Made by a program: the position numbers and the translations under genes. This document shows, piece by piece, positions 16,940 through 25,622 of a DNA stretch of 40,126 nucleotides. The number at the start of each line of letters is the position of its first letter. Position 1 is the first letter of the stretch. This DNA is from Clostridia bacterium (GTDB taxonomy: Bacteria > Bacillota > Clostridia > Lachnospirales > Lachnospiraceae). The stretch covers positions 1 to 40,126 of the forward strand of contig JAJQEA010000213.1 in the NCBI GenBank assembly GCA_021201905.1, in the 5' to 3' direction. The notes beneath the pieces are model-generated. The model did no database searches and was not told the origin of the DNA. It saw only the letters and a list, made by a program, of their open reading frames with translations.

Positions 16940-17011
16940 GCGGGGCTGGAAAGATGATATAGAGCTGGCGTAGAAACCATAGTACAGAATTCTACAGAAG
17001 AAAACAGTAGA

Positions 17012-17040
17012 TTGCATATCCGTTTTCCGGGAGATAGGAT
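17012..17040 (+). promoter_or_regulatory. Promoter of the ceramidase-like gene
   Basis: TTGCAT (17012-17017), 17 bases, TAGGAT (17035-17040), about 35 bases before the start codon. Confidence 0.55.
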
Positions 17041-17075
17041 AGAGTTACCAGAAATAAGAAAAGAGGTGTCTTATC

Positions 17076-18410
17076 ATGCAGACATGTGATATGGTACAGG
17101 CCGGATACGGGGAGGCCGACATCACGCCGGACCGTCCGGCTGAGATGGTGGGATTTTACCGTCCGGATAACCGGTCCCAGGGGGTCAGGGATTCCTTGAG
17201 GCTTCAGGCATTGGTATGGGAGGCGGACGGCGTCAGGGGCAGCCTTATTGCCATTGACAGCCTGGGCTTTACGGTGGAGCTGTCTAATGCTTTACGGGAC
17301 AGGGCCGCGGCGGCGCTTCACACGGGGCGGGAGCAGATTATGGTATGCTTTTCCCATACTCACAGCGCTCCCAATGCCGCGGAGGAACCGGATTATTTTG
17401 AAATGGTATGCAGAAGGGCGGACAGGGCTGTCCGGGAGGCCGCGGGAAATAGGAAACCCGTGGAGGCTGCCTGGGGGATCGGGGAAAACACCGTGGGGAT
17501 AAACAGGAGGAAGGAACCGGACCAGATGGACGGGCGGCTAGGTATTTTGAAGCTGGCAGCGCGGGACGGGAATGGAATGGAGGTCCTTCTTATTCGGGTC
17601 ACAGCCCATGCCAATGTGCTGTCCGGGGATAATTATTTTATCTCCGCGGATTATATGGGGGCTGCAAGGAAACGGCTGGAGGAGGCATATAACTGCCGGG
17701 TGATGATGATACAGGGAGCTGCCGGCGATATCCGTCCCGGATATCACCAGGATAACCTGGAATATGTGGAGGTTCACTGCTGCGAGATGGCGCGGAAGGG
17801 ATTTTCACAGGAGTACAGGAAAAAATATGGGCCCCAGAGCAGCAGGGCCCTGGAACAGATGGCGGAGCGCATATTCCGGTCCGTGGATGCTGTGTATGGT
17901 TCTTTGGTGATGACGCCCTTGGAGCGTCTGGAAATCCGTTCCTCCTTCTGCCGTTTTGCGGCGGATGTGCCGGACATGGAAAGGGCAGGGAAAATTGCAG
18001 AGGAGGCCCAGAGAGAAGCCGGAATTGACGGACGGATGTGGCTGAAGGAGGTGAGGCGCCTTCTGGACGGAGGAATCCGGCGCCAGTACGGGGATATTGA
18101 GATCCAGTATCTCTTTATCGGCCAGGGCTGCCTGTGCGGCGTTCCCAATGAGGCCATGTGCCGGATCGCCGTTGACATCTGGAAGGAGGCAAAGGCGCCC
18201 CTTCTGTTTTTTAACGGCTACACCAACGGATGCAGCAGTTATCTGCCCACCGCAGAGGAGTATGATAAGGGCGGATACGAGGTGCTGTGGTCCAACCTGG
18301 TATATTTTCCCTATCACGGCCGGGTCATGCCTCTTAACAGGGACACGGCCGGGAAAATGGCGGTACAGGTGGTGCAAGATTGGAAGAAGGGAAATCATAA
18401 ACCATCATAA
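17076..18410 (+). CDS. Neutral/alkaline ceramidase-like amidohydrolase, no signal peptide
   Basis: A 444-residue protein with the N-terminal pattern of neutral/alkaline non-lysosomal ceramidases: AGYGEADITPD at the start, GFYRPDN, the zinc ligands in CFSHTHSAPNA near residue 90, a histidine in VTAHANVLSG near 178, and GAAGDIRPGY near 218 in place of the family's NxGDVSPN active-site loop. Known ceramidases cleave the amide of ceramide, but this protein has no signal peptide or membrane anchor, and bacterial relatives often lack proven substrates; a cytoplasmic amide or ester substrate is more likely. It stands alone behind its own promoter, convergent with a sodium symporter. The pair could handle one compound, which is only a suggestion. 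Confidence 0.75.
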   Translation: MQTCDMVQAGYGEADITPDRPAEMVGFYRPDNRSQGVRDSLRLQALVWEADGVRGSLIAIDSLGFTVELSNALRDRAAAALHTGREQIMVCFSHTHSAPNAAEEPDYFEMVCRRADRAVREAAGNRKPVEAAWGIGENTVGINRRKEPDQMDGRLGILKLAARDGNGMEVLLIRVTAHANVLSGDNYFISADYMGAARKRLEEAYNCRVMMIQGAAGDIRPGYHQDNLEYVEVHCCEMARKGFSQEYRKKYGPQSSRALEQMAERIFRSVDAVYGSLVMTPLERLEIRSSFCRFAADVPDMERAGKIAEEAQREAGIDGRMWLKEVRRLLDGGIRRQYGDIEIQYLFIGQGCLCGVPNEAMCRIAVDIWKEAKAPLLFFNGYTNGCSSYLPTAEEYDKGGYEVLWSNLVYFPYHGRVMPLNRDTAGKMAVQVVQDWKKGNHKPS

Positions 18411-18427
18411 GAGCCATGGGTGTCAAC

Positions 18428-18477
18428 AAAAAAAGGGACTGTCCGCCTCCGGCCATACACCGGCGGCAGACAGTCCC
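18428..18477 (-). terminator. Terminator of the sodium:solute symporter gene
   Basis: A long stem (AGGGACTGTC pairs with GACAGTCCCT, then CGCC with GGCG) is followed on the minus strand by a run of seven T residues (A7 at 18428-18434 on the plus strand). There is no T-tract in the plus direction, so it serves mainly the minus-strand gene. Confidence 0.85.
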
Positions 18478-18508
18478 TGCGCTTCTAATCGTATTTCCAA
18501 TTGTCTTT

Positions 18509-19966
18509 CTAATCGTCTTCCTCAGGTGCCAGCTCTGTGGTCTCCTTCTCAGGCGGCATGGCCAGTGAGAAGATGATAAAGCAGATGAAGGCTGCCGCCA
18601 GACCCGGAATGATGGGCTGGCTGAACTTGATGCCGAAAAGCATTCCCTTGGAAACGTGCTCCAGATATGCCACCACGATGGTTCCGGCAATCAGGGAGGC
18701 AATGGTGCCTGCTGTGGACGCCTTCTTCCAGTAATGTCCCATAACATATGGGAAGAAGGAACCGGCTGCCCTCAAGGTGAAGCAGAACATCAGGATGGAT
18801 ACAATGCTCTGGGTGTTGAAGAGGGCAATGAACATGGAGGCCAGGCCCACCAAGCACATGACGATTTTTGTCACCTTCATGACGGACTGGCTGGACGCGT
18901 CCGGCTTCAGCACTGCCTTGTAGATGTCATTGGCAAATATGGAGCCTGCGCCAAGGAGATCGGAGTCAGAGCTGGACATGGTGGCGGAGATAATGTCTGC
19001 GAACAGAAGTCCGCATATAAGGGCCGGCATGGTGTTGATGGCAAGGACCGGCAGGGCGTAACGGGCGCCTACGGACTCAAACTGTGCGGAGCTGAACTTG
19101 CCCATATTGATTAAGGCTAGCGTGATGATGCCCAGGATGGTAGGAACAAAGGCGTAGATAAAGTTTACCAGGGCTGCCAGCCATGCGCCGCCCTTGGCCG
19201 CCTTTTCATCCCTGGCAGCGTAGAACCGCGACACAGCCTCCTGGCCTACGGAGAACGTGACTGTATACATGATAACAAGGGAGATGATTCCAAACAGATC
19301 ATAGCCCTGGAACAGGCTCAGTGTGCCCTCCGGTATGTTGGATGCCACATTTCCCCATCCGCCCGCGTAATTCATGGCAAAGGGAACCGCGATAATCATA
19401 CCGATGACAATCAGGAATACCTGGACAAAGTCTGTCAGCGTAACGCTCCAGAGACCGCCCATGATGGAGTAGACCGTAACCACAACGGCTACGATGATAA
19501 CAGCCACCTGATAGTCAATATTCAGCATGGTGGACAGGATGACGGCGGACGCGATGAACTGTCCGGCAGTAAGTCCCACCAGGGGAAGAAGCATGATGAG
19601 GGCTGTTATGATGCCGCAGGATTTTCCGTAACGCCTGCGGAAATATTCGGGAACCGTCTTGACGGTGGCTGCCCTGAATTTGGGGGCCACGAAGCTGAGA
19701 ATGATAAAGGCGATACCCATGGTGGTTATGTACCAGGACGCGCTGAGTCCGAAGCCTGACATGCCGTTCTGGACCACGCCCAGGGAGCTGCCGCCGCCGA
19801 TTTCCGTGGCTGCCAGGGTACCGGCCATGAGAAGCGGTCCCAGACGGCGTCCGGCCACCATAAAGTCGGTGTTGGTGGATATTTTGGTGGATGAGTACCA
19901 TCCAATCCACAGCATGAAAAGCAGGTAGACGATTACGATGATTGTTACAATTACATTTGAACCCAT
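18509..19966 (-). CDS. Sodium:solute symporter (SSS family)
   Basis: A 485-residue membrane protein with about 13 hydrophobic segments. It shows the SSS signatures DFMVAGRRLGPLLMAGTLAA near residue 35, IGGGSSLGVVQNG near 57, FVAPKFRAATVKTVPEYFRRRYG near 95, and YSIMGGLWSVTLTDFVQ near 165. This is the SLC5/PutP-type fold that couples Na+ entry to uptake of proline, pantothenate, sugars or similar; the substrate is not readable. CAGGAGGGG lies five bases before the ATG. It is divergent from a LytTR two-component pair and convergent with the ceramidase-like gene. The C-terminal tail is acidic (PEKETTELAPEEDD). Confidence 0.93.
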   Translation of the reverse strand: MGSNVIVTIIVIVYLLFMLWIGWYSSTKISTNTDFMVAGRRLGPLLMAGTLAATEIGGGSSLGVVQNGMSGFGLSASWYITTMGIAFIILSFVAPKFRAATVKTVPEYFRRRYGKSCGIITALIMLLPLVGLTAGQFIASAVILSTMLNIDYQVAVIIVAVVVTVYSIMGGLWSVTLTDFVQVFLIVIGMIIAVPFAMNYAGGWGNVASNIPEGTLSLFQGYDLFGIISLVIMYTVTFSVGQEAVSRFYAARDEKAAKGGAWLAALVNFIYAFVPTILGIITLALINMGKFSSAQFESVGARYALPVLAINTMPALICGLLFADIISATMSSSDSDLLGAGSIFANDIYKAVLKPDASSQSVMKVTKIVMCLVGLASMFIALFNTQSIVSILMFCFTLRAAGSFFPYVMGHYWKKASTAGTIASLIAGTIVVAYLEHVSKGMLFGIKFSQPIIPGLAAAFICFIIFSLAMPPEKETTELAPEEDD

Positions 19967-20001
19967 AAAACCCCTCCTGTTAAACTATTTTTCTTACCAT
20001 T

Positions 20002-20030
20002 ATTTTACCATAGGAGCTTCGGCGGAATAA
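20002..20030 (-). promoter_or_regulatory. Possible promoter of the symporter gene
   Basis: Minus strand TTATTC (20025-20030), 17 bases, TAAAAT (20002-20007). The -35 box is poor, which would suit activation by a regulator such as the divergent LytTR protein. Confidence 0.4.
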
Positions 20031-20079
20031 GGACCATTTATGCAGAAAATATACCGAATATGATACTTTGCGGGTGAAC

Positions 20080-20108
20080 TTGACTTATGGCATAAATGCC
20101 AATAAAAT
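20080..20108 (+). promoter_or_regulatory. Promoter of the LytTR two-component pair with a palindrome in its spacer
   Basis: TTGACT (20080-20085), 17 bases, TAAAAT (20103-20108). A perfect 14-bp palindrome TGGCATAAATGCCA (20088-20101) fills the spacer between the two boxes, a classic position for a repressor operator. Confidence 0.7.
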
Positions 20109-20159
20109 ATAGGATAGGCTGTGGGCCGTACAGCAGTTTTATGAGAGGGGGGACCTGGT

Positions 20160-20866
20160 ATGTATAATGTGGCTATCTGTGACGATACAGAGAAGGAGCG
20201 CCTTCAGGCGGCGGAATATGCCGGACGTTTTTTGACCGGGAAGGCATTGAGGTCCGCATAGACACATATGCCTCGGGAGGGGAGCTTCTGGAGTCGGACA
20301 GGGAGTATGATTTGTATCTTCTGGATGTGCTGATGCCCGGAATGAGCGGCATTGACGCCGCACAGGCCCTGGCCGAAGCCAAGGGCCATCCTGTGGTGGT
20401 ATTTATCACCTCTTCCCTGGAATCAGCCGTGGAGGGATACCGGGTGGAGGCGGCGGGATTTATCTTAAAGCCTGTGGAGGAGGAGAGCTTTCGGGCTACC
20501 ATGGAGCGGGTGATGAGGCGCAGGCTGGGAGTGAAGAAGGCTGTCCTGCCCGTGGTACATAACCGGGTAAATGTGGAGCTTCCCCTGGAGCGCCTGGCCT
20601 GGTTCGAGAACAGGCTTCACCGCGTTTTTGTGAAACTGGCGGATGGGGAAATACTGTCCGTCAACCAGAAGCTGTCCGAGCTGCAGCTGGTTCTGGAGCC
20701 CCATTCCCAGTTTCTGCGCTGCCACCAGAGCTACCTTGTGAATCTGGACTATGTGGATAAGCTGGAGGATTCCTGTTTTTACATGAAGGACGGGCAGATG
20801 ATTCCCATATCCAGGAATTTTTATAAACAGAGTAAGAATGCCTACTACCATTACCAGCTGAAATGA
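20160..20866 (+). pseudogene. LytTR-type response regulator, interrupted by one-base frameshift
   Basis: Starting at ATG 20160 the protein reads MYNVAICDDTEKERLQAAEY, the start of a CheY-like receiver. It is lost at the T6 run 20228-20233 and stops after 33 codons. The receiver continues in another frame (phospho-acceptor Asp about residue 56 in YLLDVLMPGMSG, Lys in GFILKPV) and leads into a LytTR DNA-binding domain (about residues 135-235, with FLRCHQSYLVNLDYVDKLE). One extra T gives a full 235-residue AgrA/LytR-like regulator. No other fault is seen in it. It overlaps no neighbour and is followed by its kinase eight bases later. Confidence 0.88.
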
Positions 20867-20873
20867 GGAATTT

Positions 20874-22178
20874 ATGAACAACGCAGCGTGCACTGTTTTT
20901 GTGAATCTGATCAATCTGGCCGTGCACATGATGCCCATTTTTGTGTGCCTGGAGCCGAAGCACAGGGACAGGGAGAACATAGCAGCCATATCCATTTGCC
21001 TGTGGGTCATCATGATATCCATGGAATCCGTTTTCCATATCAGCCCCCAGGTCTTTTTTGTGTTCCGGGGCATATTTTCCTGTCTTTACTTCCTGGTGCT
21101 CCTTATCTTTTTTAAGGGTACCCTGCTTAAGAAAGGATTCCTGTACATATCCGCATGGCTGTTCGCGGTCCTGTCCACATCGTTAAATGAGTTTGCGGCC
21201 TGGATATTAAAGGGGCATGTGTCCCTGACATACGGATAAATCTGTGTGGCGGTATCCCTGCTGTGGGCCTGCGGATTTTATGTGTTTGTACGGTTTTGGC
21301 TGAGGGACAGGGTTAACCGCCTTTTCGACCAGCTCTCCAGGAGATTCTGTTCCCTGCTGCTGACCTATCCGTCTGTTTCCCTGTTCATCCTGTTCATTGG
21401 GAACAATACCATATTTTCATCCCTTTCCCTGGCCGTGCGCGGGCTGGAGGACGTGCTGTTCTATTTGGCGCTGTGCGTCATGATACTGGTGCTGTACGTG
21501 CTGATTCTGAGCAGCACCCTGGAGATCATGTGCCGCCGCAGGACCGAGGAGGAATTGCAGTTTGCCAGACAGCTTATCAGCCAGCAGAGGGAGCATTATA
21601 ACCAGACCCTGGACTATATTGAACAGGTGCGCATCATCAAGCATGATTTCCGCCATCACATCCACGCCCTCCTGAACATGGACCGGGGCGAGCGGACCAA
21701 TTACCTGATGAACCTGAAAAGGGAGCTTGACATGACGGCTGAGATGGTGTTCTGCCAGAACCAGGCCGTAAACGGACTTTTGCAGGAGTATGCCACCAGG
21801 GCTAGGCAGGATGGGGTTGAGTTCACTGCCAGGGTGGACCTATCCGCCCATGTGCCTGTGGATGATCTGACCCTGTGCATTGTCATCGGAAACCTGCTGG
21901 AAAACGCCATGGAAGCCTGCCGCCGCCTGACCGGCCACCGGTTCATCCTGGTCCAGGCCAGATGGCTGGACGACCACCTTATGATGCTGGTGGAAAATTC
22001 CTACAACGGACAGATTAAGAAGAACGGAAGCAGGATTCTGTCCAGCAAGAGGGATGGCGGTCTGGGGATACTGAGCATCAAGCGCATCCTGAACCAGCCG
22101 GGTGACGAGTTCGATGTGGATTACAACGACACCACCTTTACGGCCATGGTGAAAATCGTGGACCGGGCCCTGGGATAG
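20874..22178 (+). pseudogene. GHKL sensor histidine kinase with an in-frame stop
   Basis: From ATG 20874, after TGAGGAA, 121 codons encode four or so membrane segments. Codon 122 is TAA (21237-21239), and the same frame then stays open to 22178, giving 434 codons in all. The downstream part finishes the membrane domain and holds the kinase core: EQVRIIKHDFRHHIHALLNM with phospho-acceptor His, IVIGNLLENAMEAC (N box) and GGLGILSIKRIL (G2). This is the AgrC-like GHKL class, normally paired with LytTR regulators. No ribosome site precedes the GTG at 21246, so re-start is doubtful. The fault is a substitution, unlike the homopolymer faults elsewhere. Confidence 0.85.
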
Positions 22179-22231
22179 GCGGATGATAGAGCGGTTTTGG
22201 AAGGGTTTCGGACAGGTTTCCGCTAAAGGGA

Positions 22232-22259
22232 TTGCATTCTTCCTGAAACCATGTATAAT
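22232..22259 (+). promoter_or_regulatory. Promoter of the TPP-controlled thiD-cytX operon
   Basis: TTGCAT (22232-22237), 16 bases, TATAAT (22254-22259), immediately before the riboswitch. Confidence 0.7.
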
Positions 22260-22273
22260 GGTAGATGTAAATA

Positions 22274-22362
22274 AACGGGGAGCTCACTTAAGTGGGCTGA
22301 GAGTAAGCTGTTCATGCTTAGACCCATTACCTGATTTGGATAATGCCAACGTAGGGACCATA
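22274..22362 (+). ncRNA. TPP riboswitch (THI element)
   Basis: The two conserved halves are clear: GGGCTGAGA (22293-22302 region) and ACCTGATTTGGATAATGCC followed by AACGTAGGGA (to about 22358). A variable arm TAAGC/GCTTA separates them. It senses thiamine pyrophosphate. The terminator that follows means high TPP should stop transcription before thiD. Confidence 0.97.
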
Positions 22363-22376
22363 ACGGACGATTGCCG

Positions 22377-22408
22377 GCGGAGCACCTGTTTTGGTGTTCC
22401 GCTTTTTT
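22377..22408 (+). terminator. Riboswitch-controlled intrinsic terminator
   Basis: GCGGAGCACC (22377-22386) pairs with GGTGTTCCGC (22393-22402) with one G-U pair, followed by six T residues. A further stem, GCGGCGGA/TCCGCCGC (22461-22491), lies between it and thiD and has only a TTTAT tail; its role is not clear. Confidence 0.93.
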
Positions 22409-22523
22409 GATATGCGGGACAATTCTGTATGGTATCAGGCATGGGCGCCGGAGCTTCCCGGCGGCGGATTGGGGGCACCACCTTCCGCCGCTTTATAAAA
22501 TTAATGCGAAAAGGAGAATGACT

Positions 22524-23315
22524 ATGAAAACAGCATTAACAATCGCTGGAAGCGATTCCAGCGGAGGCGCCGGAATCCAGGCAGATATCAAGACCATGAC
22601 CGCTCACGGGGTATACGCCATGAGCGCCATAACGGCATTGACTGCCCAGAATACCACCGGCGTAACAGGAATCATGGAGGTGACTCCATCTTTTTTAAAG
22701 GAACAGTTGGACGATATATTTACGGATATCTTCCCGGACGCGGTTAAAATCGGGATGGTTTCCTCCGGCGGCCTGATAGAGGCCATCGGGGACAGGCTGG
22801 CGTTTTACAGGGCGGCCAAGGTGGTGGTGGACCCGGTGATGGTATCCACCAGCGGCTCCCGGCTCATCAGCGTGGAGGCCATAGAGGCGCTGAAGGAAGT
22901 CCTTCTTCCCATGGCAGACCTGCTGACCCCCAATATCCCGGAGGCAGAGGTGCTGTCGGGAATGGAGATACATAATCCCGGTGACATGGAGAAGGCGGCA
23001 AGGGCCATCGGGGAGGGCTATGGCTGCGCCGTACTCCTTAAGGGCGGCCACCAGCTCAATGATGCCAATGATCTGCTGTACCGGGATACGAAACTGAAAT
23101 GGTTTAACGGCAGGCGGATTGGCAACCCCAATACCCATGGGACAGGCTGTACCCTGTCCAGCGCCATTGCCTCCAACCTGGCCAAGGGCATGGATATGGA
23201 CCTGGCAGTGGAGCGCGCCAAGGTATATCTCTCAGGCGCGCTGGAAGCGCAGCTGGACCTGGGAAAAGGGAGCGGACCTATGAACCATGGATTTGCCATA
23301 CGGGGCGAGTATTAG
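22524..23315 (+). CDS. thiD: Hydroxymethylpyrimidine/phosphomethylpyrimidine kinase
   Basis: A 263-residue ribokinase-fold enzyme that phosphorylates HMP and then HMP-P to HMP-PP for thiamine synthesis. It shows the N-terminal ALTIAGSDSSGGAGIQADIK, VDPVMVSTSG near residue 108, LTPNIPEAEVL near 135, VLLKGGH near 175 and the anion-hole/catalytic GTGCTLSSAIASNLA near 210. AAAGGAG precedes the ATG at 22524; the frame is open further upstream, but that part overlaps the riboswitch terminator. It is the first gene after the TPP riboswitch and is followed 12 bases later by the HMP transporter gene cytX. Confidence 0.97.
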   Translation: MKTALTIAGSDSSGGAGIQADIKTMTAHGVYAMSAITALTAQNTTGVTGIMEVTPSFLKEQLDDIFTDIFPDAVKIGMVSSGGLIEAIGDRLAFYRAAKVVVDPVMVSTSGSRLISVEAIEALKEVLLPMADLLTPNIPEAEVLSGMEIHNPGDMEKAARAIGEGYGCAVLLKGGHQLNDANDLLYRDTKLKWFNGRRIGNPNTHGTGCTLSSAIASNLAKGMDMDLAVERAKVYLSGALEAQLDLGKGSGPMNHGFAIRGEY

Positions 23316-23327
23316 GGAGGGATGAGT

Positions 23328-24551
23328 ATGAAGGAACAGGTAAGTATAAAAGAAAAGGGAACCTCCATATCTGCCAACAGCCTTATATGGTTTGGGGCAG
23401 GGGTATCCATAGCCGAGATACTGACAGGCACATATCTGGCGCCTCTTGGATTTGCAAAGGGGCTGGCAGCCATTGTGCTGGGCCATGTGATTGGCTGCAT
23501 GCTGCTGTTTATGGCCGGACTGATTGGCGGGTATACCAGGCGCAGCTCCATGGAAACAGTGAAGATGAGCTTTGGGCAGAAAGGAAGCCTGCTGTTTTGC
23601 GGGCTCAACGTCCTGCAGCTGGTGGGCTGGACCTCCATCATGATTTACGACGGCGGTCTGGCTGCCAACGGTATTTTTGACGCGGGGCTGTGGGTCTGGT
23701 GCCTTGTGATTGGCGGCCTGATTCTGGTGTGGCTTTTAATTGGAATCAGGAACCTGGGAAAAATCAATACGGCGGCCATGGCGGCTCTGTTTGTGCTGAC
23801 TCTCATTTTGTGCCGGGTTATATTTACAGGTAACGGGGAGCCGTCCGTGGAGGCGGACAGTTCCCTGAGCTTTGGGGCCGCGGTTGAATTGTCCGTGGCC
23901 ATGCCTCTGTCCTGGCTGCCCCTCATAAGCGATTATACGAGGGAGGCCGAAAGGCCCTTTGGGGCAACGGCGGCCAGCGCCGTGGTCTACGGCCTGGTGA
24001 GCTGCTTTATGTATATTATCGGAATGGGAGCAGCCATTTACACAGGTGAATATGATATCTCTGTCATCATGGTCAAGGCCGGGCTGGGAGCGGCAGGTCT
24101 TCTCATTATTGTGCTGTCCACCGTGACCACCACGTTCCTGGACGCCTACTCGGCCGGTGTATCCAGCGTGTCCATCACACACAGGATTAAGGAAAAGTGG
24201 GCTGCAGTGGCAGTGACCGTCGTCGGCACCGCGGCAGCCATGGCATACCCTATGGACAACATTACGGATTTCCTCTATCTCATTGGTTCCGTGTTTGCTC
24301 CCATGATTGCCATTCAGATTGCGGATTATTTTATCATACGCCAGGACCATGAGGCGGAGGCCGCCAATCTGACAAACCTGGTTATCTGGCTGGCGGGATT
24401 TGTGATTTACCGCATCCTGATGCGGGTGGATACGCCTGTGGGAAGCACCCTTCCCGACATGGCGGCCACCGTGGTTCTGTGCGTGGTCTGCAGCCGGGTG
24501 ACGGCCGGTGTCCGCGCGTTTTCCGGACGGGAAAATGTGACAAAAGTGTGA
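23328..24551 (+). CDS. cytX: Putative hydroxymethylpyrimidine transporter CytX (NCS1 family)
   Basis: A 407-residue permease with about 12 hydrophobic segments, beginning SLIWFGAGVSIAEILTGTYL, the start typical of CytX, a branch of the cytosine/purine NCS1 family. LSWLPLISDYTRE near residue 200 is the conserved loop. The family is tied to TPP riboswitches and thiD, from which HMP uptake has been inferred in the literature. GGGAGGG lies five bases before the ATG at 23328; the ATG at 23322 abuts that site and is less likely. With thiD it forms an HMP salvage unit; no thiazole or ThiC/ThiE gene is in view. Confidence 0.9.
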   Translation: MKEQVSIKEKGTSISANSLIWFGAGVSIAEILTGTYLAPLGFAKGLAAIVLGHVIGCMLLFMAGLIGGYTRRSSMETVKMSFGQKGSLLFCGLNVLQLVGWTSIMIYDGGLAANGIFDAGLWVWCLVIGGLILVWLLIGIRNLGKINTAAMAALFVLTLILCRVIFTGNGEPSVEADSSLSFGAAVELSVAMPLSWLPLISDYTREAERPFGATAASAVVYGLVSCFMYIIGMGAAIYTGEYDISVIMVKAGLGAAGLLIIVLSTVTTTFLDAYSAGVSSVSITHRIKEKWAAVAVTVVGTAAAMAYPMDNITDFLYLIGSVFAPMIAIQIADYFIIRQDHEAEAANLTNLVIWLAGFVIYRILMRVDTPVGSTLPDMAATVVLCVVCSRVTAGVRAFSGRENVTKV

Positions 24552-24702
24552 TATTTCTATAAAGTCCTTTACGGGAAGGCATTGCAGGTGTTACAATATG
24601 CTCTGGCAGTCCGGGTGACATAACGCCCGGACGTACATTACGGGAAAAGGGCCGGACAGAGGGACGGCGTACAGTTTTCCCATAAGCAGAGGAGCGGAAT
24701 TT

Positions 24703-25417
24703 ATGAAAAAATGGATGTGTATATGTGCGGCAGCGGTACTGGCGGTTTCAGCCCTGGCCGGATGCAGCACCAGCGCAGGGGGCAGCCACCACAGCGGCGC
24801 AGACAGAGACGGCCAGGGAAGAGGCAGCCAAGGCAGAGACAGCCAAAAAAGAGACAACCAAGACAGCGGAGGCTTCAGAGGGAGCCCAGGATACAGCTTC
24901 AGAGGAAATCCAGGCAGCGGCGGGAAAGCACCATATAAAGATTAACGTAAAGGACTATGGAACCATTTCCGTGGAGCTTTACGGGGACGAGGCCCCCGTC
25001 ACGGTGGCTAACTTCCTGAAGCTGGCAAAGGACGGTTTCTACGACGGACTTACCTTCCACCGCATCATAAGTGGTTTCATGATTCAGGGAGGCGACCCCT
25101 TAGGCACGGGCATGGGCGGTTCCGACCAGGAAATCAAAGGCGAGTTTTCCGGCAACGGGGTGGAAAATCCGCTGTCCCACACCAGAGGGGCCATTTCCAT
25201 GGCACGTTCCCAGATAAAGGACAGCGCCAGCTCCCAGTTCTTCATTGTACATGAGGACAGCACATTCCTGGATGGGGATTACGCCTGTTTCGGATATGTG
25301 ACAGAGGGCATGGAGGTAGTGGATGCCATCTGTGAGGACACAAAGGTGGAAGACAACAACGGTTCCGTTGCAAAGGCCAACCAGCCTGTCATCAAGAGCA
25401 TAGAGGTAGTGGACTGA
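24703..25417 (+). pseudogene. Lipoprotein cyclophilin-type peptidyl-prolyl isomerase, one-base frameshift
   Basis: ATG 24703 follows GAGGAGCGG and begins a lipoprotein signal (AVLAVSALAGCSTSAG, lipid Cys at residue 21). At the G5 run 24778-24782 the frame is lost; as written, it ends at 24945 with nonsense residues. One G fewer gives a 237-residue protein: an alanine/threonine/glutamate-rich linker made of TETAREEAAKAETAKKETT-like repeats, and then a complete cyclophilin domain from about residue 75 (FYDGLTFHRIISGFMIQGGD, then SMARSQIKDSASSQFFI). The enzyme would assist folding of exported proteins outside the membrane. The rest of the ORF is intact. Confidence 0.88.
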
Positions 25418-25440
25418 TAAAGGTCCTGGCATACGAAAGA

Positions 25441-25483
25441 ATCCGGGTTTCCCTGTTTTAGGGACCCCGGATTTTATATTTTT
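25441..25483 (+). terminator. Intrinsic terminator after the cyclophilin gene
   Basis: ATCCGGG...CCCGGAT (25441-25471) with an inner TCCCT/AGGGA helix and a TTTTATATTTTT tail. Confidence 0.85.
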
Positions 25484-25514
25484 ATGAAGAATTCTTACAT
25501 TTTTGATTTTTATA

Positions 25515-25543
25515 TTGAAAATATGGTGAAGGGCTGTTATGTT
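25515..25543 (+). promoter_or_regulatory. Promoter of the second L,D-transpeptidase gene
   Basis: TTGAAA (25515-25520), 17 bases, TATGTT (25538-25543), 80 bases before the start codon. Confidence 0.6.
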
Positions 25544-25622
25544 AAGAAGGCATCCTGCTAATTTGAGGCAGGAGTGGAAGAAAATGCAGTAAATATCAAT
25601 AAAAGGTAGGGCAGGATTGTTT

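Noticed and set aside
21246-22178. Independent shorter kinase gene starting at GTG 21246
   Set aside because: The GTG lacks a ribosome site and the protein would begin in the middle of the membrane domain; a stop-interrupted single gene explains the region better.
24609-24632. GTCCGGG/CCCGGAC hairpin after cytX as terminator
   Set aside because: A 7-bp stem with a ten-base loop and no T-tract on either strand; it may form but is not supported as a terminator.
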